Of a stretch of 64,000 bases of DNA, positions 22,531 to 33,248 are shown piece after piece. This DNA is from Henckelia pumila. Its lineage: Eukaryota; Streptophyta; Magnoliopsida; Lamiales; Gesneriaceae. The stretch spans positions 84,958,151 through 85,022,150 of the forward strand of contig NC_133120.1 of assembly GCF_033568475.1 (NCBI RefSeq), read 5' to 3'. The notes under the pieces are model-generated. The model was not told where the DNA came from. It made no database searches and worked only from the letters and a program-made list of their open reading frames with translations. A program made the translations under genes and the position numbers. Each line of letters opens with the position of its first letter. Position 1 is the first letter of the stretch.

Positions 22531-24407
22531 TGTTAGAGTAGATGCCCTGCAAGTCAAATGTTGGTCAGAGATTTTATTGACTCAAGTGTAATAACAATTT
22601 TTATTTTAATATAATTAATCTTTTATCTGGCATTTTCTTTATCTGTATACCCATGCAAGTTGCATAGATAAAGACCTTAAATATACTATAGTAAGATATG
22701 AGGTTGTACATGTGATGGCAATCATGAAACACATATTATTAATTACTGTATATTCTAAATCAAGTTCCTAGTCGATTGAGCCGTTCGAAATAAGGATAAG
22801 GATCGCTCGAGCTCGAGACTAGAATCTGTGATGATGTGTACCACGTTTCATTGGTATGGACATAAAGATGTTCAATCATACAGATTGGTGCTCATACGAT
22901 GAGTTCACTGAACTACCCTCCCTCGGACTTCCCAAGTGGTTATCATTCATCGAGTGGATAAGTCCGTGGTTATGGTTGTATACCATTAGTCCTTACGACC
23001 CGGGACAACACTGAGGCTCTACATGCTAGGACTTTACTTTGAATCGTTTACCGACTCCATGAGGGTCATCAGGTGGCGAGGTTGGGTACAGTTGCGACAC
23101 ATGTAGGAGCCAGTGCATTGTAGTCGGGGATTCACCGCTCACCTATGGGTGTGGATATCCTATGTGATCAAGTGAGATAATAGTGCATGGAATATCTGGC
23201 CAGAGTGTAAGATGTGTAGTAGAGTAAAATGTTTATCAAGTTACACATGCGATGCCACTATGTATTCTCAAAGACATCACATCGTTATCGAAATTCACAT
23301 GCAACCCTCGATGAACCAATGGTTGCAGTTTCGATCGGGATATATGAGATGAAGGGACTGTACTGTACGTTAACCATAATCAACTGGTTCTTGCAGGCAC
23401 TATCAGTGATACCTAGGAAATCATGGGGCGGTGCTACTTAACGCTCTTACCATGATTCGATGGGTTAAATCAGAAATGAGTTCTGACATTTTATGATCAA
23501 GGAGTTGATGCATATAATGAGGCTAATAAGGGTAAGCCTGGACCCACAGCTAGCTGTATCCCTGAACCATTGAGGGTTACACAAGTACTGGTTTTCCTGT
23601 TCCCGTTGAGATAATAAATTCAAAGAGTTGAATTTATGATAAACAAATTTGACTGGATCGATAGATAAGCTTTATAAATGGTTTATAAAGGCTTATAGAA
23701 ATTTTGAGAGCAATATTAATTAAAAAAGATTTAATTAATTTTTTCAAGTAGGACTTGGAGATAAGGATCCATAATATATATAGATATAATATATATATAT
23801 ATATATATAGATATATAATATAATATATTTATATATTATATTATTGTGGGACCTTATGTTTATATTATATTATTATATAATATATTTAAAAAAAAAAAAT
23901 TGATCAATTACATAAATTGATTGAGGGGAATAATTGAAAGGATTATTCAGCTTTCTTTCTTCAGCTCTCTGTTCTTTCCTTTGTTTCTTCAATTCAAAAT
24001 TCTCTATGCTCGAAGCTCTCAGAAAAGGCAGAGAAAAGAAAATGTTTCTTTGCTGCTAAAAACTCTCTTCTCGGCCAGTCATCTTCTTCATTTTTCAACG
24101 AAAAATTTCTTCTTCTTTTAAGTGCAATTTAGAAGAGGAACAAGAAATCTGATCGTGGACCTGATTTGAAGAAAGGAGGAAAAATCCAGTTGATTGTTCG
24201 TAGGGATTTACAACAAGAGCTATTTTCGAAATTGTTTCGAAATAGTTGGAGTCATCGTCAATCTTTTAAGATTGATAGGTAAAATTCTTGAAACACCCTA
24301 CGTATATTTATTTAAACCATACGAGTGTCCAAGCATATTTTGAACGTCAAAATAATTTTTTAAACTTCCGCTGCGCCTTGGGCACGATAGAGATTCGAGA
24401 TCCAACA
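22531..24407 (+). repeat. 5' LTR of copia element A
   Basis: The LTR starts TGTTAGAG and ends CCAACA, with TG...CA termini. It is 1877 bp, about 80 bp shorter than its partner because of two deletions, near 23901 and near 23988. Scattered substitutions against the 3' LTR make A clearly older than B. Confidence 0.92.
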
Positions 24408-24408
24408 G

Positions 24409-24419
24409 TGGTATCAGAG
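24409..24419 (+). promoter_or_regulatory. Primer-binding site of element A
   Basis: TGGTATCAGAG begins two bases after the LTR end. It matches the 3' end of plant initiator tRNA-Met, as in most Ty1/copia elements. Confidence 0.85.
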
Positions 24420-24769
24420 TCAGGTTTTCTATATCGTATGATTTATTTCATGTTGAGTATTTTTAATTTCTAACCGCATAAAAAAATATTTCAATATCGC
24501 TACACCATAAAATTTATTTTTATAGAATTTAAAATACGTATATAGATATATGTATGTATATATATATTACGATATATATATATGTACATATATAGATATA
24601 TATATATTATAAAATATATAGATATATGTATGTATATATATATTACGGTATATATATATATACGTATATAGATATATATTATAATAATATATATAATGAT
24701 ATATATTATTATTATTATCATATATATGTATATATTTATTACGATATATATATAATTATATAGATATAT
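24420..24769. repeat. Leader of element A, TA-rich up to the MULE insertion
   Basis: Past the primer site the leader becomes a degenerate TA-rich array (about 24535-24768) with units resembling TATAGATATATGTATGTATA. The MULE was inserted into this array, which continues on its far side at 32066-32222. Confidence 0.7.
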
Positions 24770-25163
24770 GTTCAACTGCACCCCTTAAGTGCAAGTGAAA
24801 CTTGGGCGTCTGCCCATGTGGCGCCCAACTCATCTTTTTTTTTTTTGTTTAATGTCACGTGGGTGGGCTGGGAATTAATTTTTTAATCTCCAAAAACCTT
24901 TTCTCAGATCCCCAAATGTAGCGACATTATTTTTTTCTACAGCTTTCTTCAACAAATTGAAGACCCGATGTCGCTCATCTCCGCCGTTGTCTGACCAAAT
25001 CTCAGCCCACGCGAAGGTTCTTCTTCCTCTAACATAGGCGATTATATATAAACCCCCCCTTTTTTTTTCTTCTCACGTTTAGTTTGTTTGCGATTTTCAG
25101 AACCCTTCAAGTGTTGTGCTTTTGTCTATTTGCCCAAGTTCTCCGCCGTCGAACAAGCTAATG
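24770..25163 (+). repeat. Left terminal inverted repeat of the MULE
   Basis: Matches the inverse of 31675-32065 from GTTCAACTGCACCC to GTCGAACAAGCTAATG, after which similarity stops abruptly. Confidence 0.93.
25043..25052 (+). promoter_or_regulatory. TATA box in left TIR (transposase promoter)
   Basis: TATATATAAACCCC reads toward the transposase gene, about 155 bp before the first candidate ATG. The same motif is present, inverted, in the right TIR. Confidence 0.6.
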
Positions 25164-25206
25164 ACGTACATTTCTTGCACATCTGGCATCGGGGCCAGTT
25201 ATTATA

Positions 25207-28200
25207 ATGGCCATTTCTTGCGATTTTCAGAACCCTTCATATGAAAAATTGCCGCTAGAAGAAGAAGAAAACGCCATTAATAATAATCAAGTTCCAGGAA
25301 ATTCACTAGGATCGCCGCCGCTGCCAGGAAGACTCGGCGGGCAAATTTTAGGTAAAATTTGTAAAATTTCTTAAATGGCTAGTTTAATTAGATCTTCGAT
25401 CATTCTAAATGTACGCATATTACATATGTGAGTGTCACCTAATAATATATATGCATTTGACTATATAATAATTGGTTTTAAATCACATAACTTGATTTTA
25501 ACTTCTGTTTTTATTCACTGTCATCTTGAGAAAATTAACTATTTGTATGACTTTACGAATCAACCTGAAGGAGTCCATGATATATCTATTACATTTTGTT
25601 AATTGATTATTATTCATTAAGACATTTTTTTAGGGAAAGAAATATTAGTAAAAACCCATTACTAGTTAGACTTTATTGGTCTTGTACGTAAGAGGGTTAA
25701 ACATATATTGGTCATAATAATGATCACATGACAAATTGAATTAGATTAACCCTAATGATTTGTACGTTGGTTTGTTAAGAATCTGAATAATTATTACGTT
25801 GGTTTGTTAAGAATCTGAATAATTATTTCCTAGTAATCAGTGAGATTACATATACGGCGATTAAGAGAAAGAAGCAGTGCACACATTAACATATAGCAAA
25901 TGAAGGCCCAACGCGCACCCTTGGTGCTACCCGTTTTTGAAGGCCCAACGCGCATTCTTGTTTGTTTTTTTTATAGTTTGTTCGATAAATTGTTGTTTAC
26001 CCGTTTTCATAATTTGTAAATAAGTTCATATTAATTGTTATTATTATTATATAGTTTTATATTTGATGATAATCACATGTGTTATATTTTTTATTTTGCA
26101 AATACAAGAAAATTCAGAATAATTAAAAGCAGTGGGCCGTATGCGTTCCAGAAATTGTGGTATCTTACATTGAACGATGTCAGGTATTTATCAATTATTA
26201 GTAATATTGTTAATTATTTGTTTTTTGAATTTATTAAAAATTATTATATTAAAACATATGATTGTCATACTTTACAGAGATGGAAGAAAGCAGTGGGGAT
26301 GATCAGTCATACATCCCTCAAGTTGGAGATGATCGAAAGCCAAATATTGGAAGGAGATTCGAATCATTGGATGATGCATATTCGTACTATAACCAATACG
26401 CACGAGAATCTGGATTTAGTGCGAGAATTAGCAATAGTAAGAGAAGTAAGAAGACGAGTGAAGTTGTTTGGAAAAAAATTGTATGCTTTAAGGAAGGGAA
26501 GACAGATGAAGTTCGATGGAGTAAAGAGGCAAATAGTGATAAACCAAGACAAAACAGAGATCGTCGAGACATACGATCTGGATGTAAGGCAAAGATTTCA
26601 GTTGTGAATGAACAACATGGTACGGGATGGATGATCAGTACTTTCGTAGAAAATCATAATCATCCGCTTGCTACTCCTTCGAAGGTCCATTTGTTACGTT
26701 CACATCGCAGTGTTTTTGTATCAAAGAAAGCACTAAGTCAACAATTTGCAGAAGCCAATATCCCAACTTTTCAACAAATGCGAATATTTGAGATAGATCA
26801 TGGAGGGCCAGAGAACGTAGGTTGTACAGAAAGAGATTTGAGAAACTATCAGAGAAGTTTAAGGGAGGAGCACATGGGGATGGATGCTGAAACATTTGTT
26901 GATTTTTTGCAATCTGAGAAAGAGAAGTGTTCAACTTTTTTTTTTTGATTATGAGACGGACTCAGACAACAGATTTAGCAGGTGTTTTTGGGCAGATTCC
27001 GTGTCAAGGAGGGCAAACATTGTCTTTGGCGATGTAGTGGTGTTTGATACAACATATAACACCAACAAATATGGGCTGATTTTTGCACCTTTTGTAGGTG
27101 TTAATCATCACGGTCAGACCATCCTCTTTGGCTGTGGATTTCTGAGTGACGAAAGAACAGAATCTTTTGTTTGGTTGCTAGGTAAGTTTCTAGAAGCAAT
27201 GCCTAGTGGTGCACCAAAATTGATCATCACTGATCAGGATCCTTCCATGACCAAAGCCATAGCCCAAGTTTTTCCCCAAACAGTGCATCGATATTGTTTG
27301 TGGCACATTTTAAACAAATTTCCAGACAAATTGAGTTATGTGATTTTCCGTGATCATTACCAAAGCATTAGAAATGTCATTGTACATTCAACAACAAGTG
27401 ATGAATTTGAGGAGTCATGGAAAATGGTTATGGAGTCTGCTGGCTTGGTCCAAGATGATTGGCTGATTTTGATGTATGATTTGAGACATAGGTGGGTGCC
27501 AACTTATTTCCTAAATGTATTCTCTGCAGGGATTTCAAGCAGTCAAAGATCAGAGAGTTCCCATGCCTTTTTCAAACGTTACATCTCTAACAAGAATGCA
27601 TTGATGGATTTTATTGTTCGTTTTAATAAGGCACTTCGGAACCAGCGACACAATGAGTTAGTCGCAGATCATATTGATATGAATGAGCGCCCAAAAGTAA
27701 TGTCAAATTGGCCAATGGAAACTCAAATGGTGAAAGTTTATACCAAAACGAAATGGTTGGAGTTTCAAAAGGAAGTAGGTGAGAGTCATCACTATTATGT
27801 GGAACAAGTATGTACTGAAATCGAGTTTTGGGTTTATCATGTAATGAATTTTCAAGCTTCTTCTTCATCGAAACCAAGGGTGCTTAAACATGACGTGCAG
27901 AGAAATGATGTATATTGTAGTTGCATGAAATTTCAGTTTGACGGCATTCCATGCAGGCATATGCTAGCATTTTTTCGTGTCAACCAGGTTTTCCACTTGC
28001 CTGATAAGTATATTTTGAAACGGTGGACCCAAGCGCAAAAGTAGGAGCATTATTATCTTTGTCTGAGCTAAATGTGATAGACGATCCAGAGAGGTGTTTG
28101 ATGTCAAGGCATTGGAATTTATCTTTTAGATCTTCTGCTTTAGTAGATGCAGCATCTATGACTGAAGAGGGAACAAAATTCTTGCATGAACAATTTGATC

Positions 28201-28580
28201 ATATTGACTGCAAAATGAAGGAGTTGAATATTTGCATACCATCAAGAAATGCAAGTGAAAACAGGAGATCCATGGATAAGGCCATTGCTATCATTGATCC
28301 TTGTGTAATAAGAACGAAGGGATGTGGGAAGAGATTGAAGTCATCGAAGGAGAAGGCAACCTCGAAGGGTAGACAATGTCATGGATGTGGACGTCGTGGT
28401 GTGTCGCATGACAAACGCAATTGCCCAAATTTGCTAGACAAGTATTACTTGATTAATTTTGTTTATTTGTACTTCTAAAGCTATAAATTCCATTAATCAT
28501 ATTTTTTTCATTTTTGGTTTACTAGGTCAAGCGCAAACAATGATAACGAAGATGACGGTTCAGATGAAGAAGATTTTTGA
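25207..28580 (+). pseudogene. MULE transposase (FAR1 + MULE + SWIM domains), apparent frameshifts
   Basis: Transposase of the FAR1/FHY3-related MULE branch. Proposed exons: 25207-25351 (49-codon start), 26278-28441 and 28526-28580; both junctions are GT-AG and in phase, and the last exon adds an acidic tail (NDNEDDGSDEEDF). Domains: FAR1 DNA-binding zinc region (about 26340-26700, with GCKAKI and an ENHNHP histidine pair); MULE DDE catalytic core (about 27030-27330, with FDTTYNTNKY and the second acidic site IITDQDPS); SWIM finger CSC...PCRH (about 27916-27960); and a C-terminal zinc-knuckle-like CHGCGRRGVSHDKRNC. The frame shifts at an 11-T run (26936-26946), between FAR1 and catalytic domains, and again near 28036-28043. 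Either the gene is dead, or the assembly has indels, or slippage occurs at the T run. The in-frame ATG at 26280 is an alternative start. Confidence 0.85.
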
Positions 28581-30067
28581 TCAGAATCCAAGGTAACGGC
28601 TGTTAATATTAATGTTGTGTCTGGTAATATTAACGTTGTAGTCATACACTTTGTTTGATATGTTTGTCTCAGTTATATGGTACTACTGCCTACTATAGCC
28701 AATTTTAGATTAACAAGCTAGATATCTAGTTCTCTTTTTACCATCCAAATTTGGATGATAGCATGTTGAATGCGAAGTTCAGTACATATATCTTTCTTGT
28801 TTTTGAGGAATGCGAAGTTCAATATTTATTGGATCAAAACCGACAAAGCATGACTTTCAGTTGTCCTTATGTGATCGTGAGATGTTCCATTTATATTGAA
28901 GAATGCCTCAAGTTGCCAAATTTTTTAGGTTCAAATTTTGCTCGAGTTTTTATTAAACAAAGGTTTATCATTAAAGTTATTATGTGATAATTAAGAAAAT
29001 TTTGGTCGGATACAGTTGGGAATGCTATTAGCTACTTACCATCTTTGAGTAGATACAATTTCGAATTTGGTGTTGCCTGGTTTTAATTAACTCACTATAC
29101 GCATGCAGAATGCCGTCGAGTACAAGAAGAGGGTTCGGCAGCAGACCCAACAGTATCCACCTCTTATTTAACAAGTACATACTTGTTTCGGTTTTCGGTG
29201 TCCGCTGAAGCTTCAACAAAGCTGTTTCTCGTGAGTGTTCTTGAATCTACTGTGTCCACCATCAATTGTGAAGGAAAAGTGTAGCAACAAGTTGGGTTTG
29301 AATATTTGGATTGGATAGTATCAGTAACACATTCCCATATATGCTCGAATTCGACATTTTGTGGCGTCCCCTGTTTGTTGTAAGCTTGTTAAATGTTTCC
29401 CAAATTGAAGAAGGTGTTTCTTTTTTCACCTCCTATCCTAAATTATTGTTGTCTTGAGTTCGAAATTTTTGATCAAAGCTGAAAATATTGATTTACGGTT
29501 TTTGGATAATTTTGGGCTTATTTGCCCTTTGATTCTTTTGAACTTTCTTTCATTAGTACAAATTTGCATATTTATTGTTATTTTTCGGTGGCTTGAAGTG
29601 CAAATGAATGTCATATGCAGTAATAATATGGGAATTGAGCATTTTCTGTTATTTGCTGGGCTAACATAAGTAATAAATAAATACAAACAAGTCAAATGAT
29701 CATAATACTTCAATGCAAAATATTGAATTCACTCGCATTCAAACAGCCTCTGCACGAAGTAACAGAAATGACATTAAAAAATATAAGTAGGCGGCAGTAA
29801 ATTGGCCAAACCACCCAATTTTTCATAGAAATGATACATGATAGGAGGAGGCCAAGAAAAAAAAACCAAAAAAACTTAACTCAAGCGCACATAAACCAAA
29901 CAAGAGATAAATAGCATTGACCATCTCTCAAATTAATTAATAGATAGTAGAACAGGGGAATAATTCAGTCATACAATGCCATAAAATTTTAGGAAATGCA
30001 TCAATTTTGCCAACATAACAAGTTATATAGTAAAATTCAAACTAGGAAACAACTTAGAATAATATTT
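28581..30067. other. MULE interior between its two convergent genes
   Basis: This AT-rich stretch would hold both 3' ends. One feature stands out: after an acceptor-like GCATGCAG, 29108-29170 reads as an open exon (NAVEYKKRVRQQTQQYPPLI, then stop) unlike its AT-rich surroundings. I cannot name its source; it may be a captured host exon. Confidence 0.45.
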
Positions 30068-30640
30068 CTAATTATCTTTGCTAATTCTTAGTGCTTCCAA
30101 ATTCACTTCTACCATAGCGACAATCCTCTTGATTTCATCTAGGTTCTGTTGTATTTCCTCCAACTTAGTCATATTCACTTCAGTCCTTGCAGTAAAAGTT
30201 GAATGTGAACTTTGGTTTCCTGTAGTCCGGAAGGATGCTTGAGTCCCTGAACTTGAAGATGCATGTGAACTTTGGTTCACTGTAGTCCGAAACGGTCCTC
30301 CGATTCTTGAAATCGGAATTGCATGTGAACTTTGGTTCCCTGTAAAGGGTGCTCCGGTCCTTGAACTCGGAATTGCATGTGAACTTTGGTTCCCTGTAGT
30401 CCGGAACGGTGCTCCAGTCCTTGTACTCGGATTTGCATGTGAACTTTGGTTTCTTGTATTTCGAAATATAGTCGATGCAGATTTTCTCACCATATATGCA
30501 TGATAAACTTTTTCTGCCTCCTCTCTACTTTCGAAGGAATCGTGAACAACATAGTTATATCCAATAACTTGGTCGCTTGCTTCTGCCCATGTGTCATAAA
30601 GACCTGGCTCATGTCCAACGAATACAACGTATGTTCTTCC
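30068..30640 (-). CDS. MULE second gene: RNase H1-type hybrid-binding-domain protein
   Basis: The exon encodes 190 residues after a good acceptor (TTCATTCCAG). The N-terminal 50 residues (TYVVFVGHEPGLYDTWAEAS, then DQVIGYN...SFESREEAEKVY) match the RNase H1 N-terminal / caulimovirus viroplasmin-like fold, which binds RNA-DNA hybrids or dsRNA. The middle is a Ser/Thr-rich linker of five imperfect repeats with the core GNQSSHA. The C-terminus (MTKLEEIQQNLDEIKRIVAM) is a predicted coiled coil. No RNase H catalytic domain is present. The upstream exon is unresolved: a strong donor (GTAAGT) near 31624, just inside the right TIR, suggests a leader exon driven by that TIR. If unspliced, the frame could start at an ATG at 30679. 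Its role in transposition is unknown. Confidence 0.72.
   Translation of the reverse strand, partial: GRTYVVFVGHEPGLYDTWAEASDQVIGYNYVVHDSFESREEAEKVYHAYMVRKSASTIFRNTRNQSSHANPSTRTGAPFRTTGNQSSHAIPSSRTGAPFTGNQSSHAIPISRIGGPFRTTVNQSSHASSSSGTQASFRTTGNQSSHSTFTARTEVNMTKLEEIQQNLDEIKRIVAMVEVNLEALRISKDN
30190..30465 (-). repeat. Coding minisatellite, about 60-bp units, in the second MULE gene
   Basis: GAACTTTGGTT(C/T)(C/A)CTGTA recurs five times at about 60-bp spacing on the plus strand. It encodes the repeated GNQSSHA linker. Unit differences are mainly small in-frame changes, so the frame has been kept while the array changed. Confidence 0.85.
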
Positions 30641-31674
30641 CTGGAATGAAAAATTAATAAACAATTTTATAATCTTCAATTTTGACTGGGAACAAATGAA
30701 AACAATTCGAAAAAGTTGCTACCAACAACTGAAGTTCTAAAAACAAAATACCTTGGATGCTAACTAAGGAAGAAAAATAGAACCCACATTGTCATGTGTT
30801 AGATGGAAGAAGAGATGAGAATAATTCATAGGCACAATAGAAAAATATGCATTCTGTAACCAATAAAAGTTGCTACAAACAACTGAAGTTTTAGAGAGAT
30901 ATTACACTTGAGATAAATATTTTGGTTGCTAGGAAAAAGCGGCCTTGCCATGTTTGTGACAGGTTAAAATGTAAATTATAATGCCATAGATGTAGTTAAT
31001 CAAATAAGGGTTCAAATCAACAGAATTATAATGCTTAAAATGTTACGAATCAGAATCCTTTAGTTCAGAGATACATTGTTTCTTATCCAAAAAAAAAAAG
31101 TAGAGCTTTTAATTGATATAAGCGAGATGTTTACTTCACATCTGAATTCAGTGTAGTAATATCAGTAGAATGAAGCGAAAAAACTTTCCTCGATTGGAAC
31201 ACATTTACACCAAAAGCCATACTTGCTCCCTAGTCCCCCCAAAAATAATTATTCAACTAAGCAACATTTTGAGGAGTTGGAAAACATAAGATTCTTGTAG
31301 TTCTCCGATTAGATTCTCAGAGCGCATGTGCAGACAGGTTCACAAGCCACTCGTTTAATTTCTAACATTGAATATCATACCGACAATAATTAATTATTCA
31401 AACAAGTAACAGTATCAAACGAAATATAAGTAATTTGGGCACACTGAACAAAAAAGGAAGAGAACAAAAATTACAGCGTAGTGCAGATGAAAGAAAGTAG
31501 TCAACCGACCAACACAGGAAGAATGACAAAAACAATTTTTTGCACCATTTTAGGCAACCTGTGTGTACGGTAAGAGTAAGACACCGCAAAAAGATACTTA
31601 GACATTCTAAAGAGGTATGGAACTTACAAGACACCCTACAGAACAGAAATATAACTAATCTTACAACCAAATAC

Positions 31675-32062
31675 CATTAGCTTGTTCGACGGCGGAGAAC
31701 TTGGGCAAATAGACAAAAGCACAACACTTGAAGGGTTCTAAAAATCGCAAACAAACTAAACGTGAGAAGAAAAAAAAAAGGGGTTTATATATAATCGCCT
31801 ATGTTAGAGGAAGAAGAACCTTTGCGTGGGCTGAGATTTGGTCAGACAACGGCGGAGGTGAGCGGCATCGGGTCTTCAGTTTGTTGAAGAAAGCTGTAGA
31901 AGAAAATAATGTCGCTACATTTGGGGATCTGAGAAAAGGTTTTTGGAGATTAAAAAATTAATTCCCAGCCCACCCACGTGACATTAAACCAAAAAAAAAA
32001 GATGAGTTGGGCGCCACATGGGCAGGCGCCCAAGTTTCACTTGCACCCAAAGGGTGCAGTTG

Positions 32063-32065
<3 letters not shown>
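31675..32065 (-). repeat. Right terminal inverted repeat of the MULE
   Basis: Inverse of 24770-25163. It holds an inward TATA box (31785-31793 on the minus strand) and the likely leader of the second gene. Confidence 0.93.
31785..31793 (-). promoter_or_regulatory. TATA box in right TIR (second-gene promoter)
   Basis: TATATATAAACCCC on the minus strand, reading toward the hybrid-binding-domain gene. It is the mirror copy of the box in the left TIR. Confidence 0.6.
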
Positions 32066-32114
<49 letters not shown>

Positions 32115-32193
32115 TTATTGTTATTATATATATTATTATATATAGATATGTGTATATATATGCATTACGATATGTATATATAAACATATATAG

Positions 32194-32222
<29 letters not shown>
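32066..32222. repeat. (TA)n-rich continuation of the element A leader
   Basis: (TA)n at 32066-32111 and about 32190-32222, with TATGCATTA and TATTATTAT islands between. It continues the array cut by the MULE. Confidence 0.85.
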
Positions 32223-32225
<3 letters not shown>

Positions 32226-32231
32226 ATAATA

Positions 32232-32268
32232 GTAATCATGCTTTGCATTAAATGCAAAGCATGATTAC
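32232..32268. repeat. 37-nt perfect palindrome in element A leader
   Basis: Eighteen-base arms, GTAATCATGCTTTGCATT and its exact inverse, around a single A. In the RNA this would be a long stable hairpin or a self-dimer site downstream of the primer-binding site. Confidence 0.9.
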
Positions 32269-33243
32269 CGAAACAACAATTGGGCTGACTGTCCGAATTT
32301 AATTTGGGCAGTGTTCGGTCAGTAGGTGTAGGGATAAGTCTGAAAATGTTTCGGGCAGCCTTACACATATACATATTTTTCGAAAAGAGTTTCGGATCCG
32401 ATGCGATTTTATAAAATATTTTTTTATGAAATAAATAATTAGAATGTGATTTTAATTATTTATAGTAAAATGAGTTTTACAAAAAAATCAATTATTATTG
32501 AATTAATTAGAAATTAAATAAAGGAGTTTATTTAATTTGTTAATTCATTTAATAATTGTGGCGGTTAGTGATAAAATTACAAGATACATGAAATTGATGA
32601 ATTATATAATATGTGATATTATATGCATGAAGGATGATTGAGAGCCATGACCAATGTGCTAGGTGTATGTTAGGATATTTTTTATGTCTCAACTTGTATA
32701 ATTTTATTTGATAAAATTAAAGTGAGCCTGGTTTATGGCTCGTTCCCACCCCTTGATATGTATCCCTTATGTGCCATGACTATTCAAATGTAAATATTTG
32801 TAATAGTGGGAGATCAAGATTGGAAGATGGTGGACCCGATGATCAAGATGCGACATGTAAAATATTGGAAGCTTATGTAATAAGTTGCATTTGCATCCCT
32901 GTATTTACCTAGGATTTGGACCTTGATCCATGCTTGGCTTGCATGGATCAAATAGTATTGGCAATCGATCATCCTTATTTAATTGTCATATTATGATATA
33001 TGCGATATATAGTAATATGCATGTATGTATATTATTCGATAATATAGTTGCATGAATCTGGCAAACATACAAACTCATGGCACGCGATTTTAAATAAAAT
33101 GATGAGACAATTTCAAAATTAAAATCCCTCATTTTGAATATGATTCAAAATTTATATCAAGCCATAAAAGTAAAAATTAAAAGAGTTTAATTTATTCTTG
33201 TCTTCCATCAACGGTGGTTGCATGTTGAACGCTACCCGCGGTC
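32269..33243 (+). other. Untranslated leader of element A, left part
   Basis: Non-coding and homologous to 36000-36615 in element B: shared stretches include GGTGTATGTTAGGA, CGTTCCCACCCC, AGTGGGAGATCAAGATT and GCTACCCGCGG. A hairpin at 32923-32951 (GATCCATGC and inverse, loop TTGGCTT) is kept in B with a different stem. Confidence 0.75.
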
Positions 33244-33248
33244 AGTGT

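Larger units (their letters stand above)
24770..32065 (+). mobile_element. Mutator-like element (TIR-MULE) with two convergent genes
   Basis: A 7.3-kb element bounded by about 390-bp terminal inverted repeats that both begin GTTCAACTGCACCC. It carries a FAR1-type MULE transposase (plus strand, left half) and a hybrid-binding-domain protein (minus strand, right half), each read inward from its own TIR. It sits in the TA-rich leader of copia element A, so an exact 8-11-bp target duplication cannot be told from the TA background. Left and right TIRs still match closely, differing mostly by small indels and scattered substitutions, so the insertion is not ancient. Confidence 0.92.

Noticed and set aside
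24500-24781. 93-codon frame of Tyr/Ile repeats, and similar YIYI frames at other (TA)n tracts
   Set aside because: Translation of TA simple repeats only.
26262-26279. Transposase start at the non-ATG codon before MEESSGDDQ
   Set aside because: The bases before 26278 form a splice acceptor (TTTACAG), so they are intronic. The ATG at 26280 or an upstream exon is more likely.
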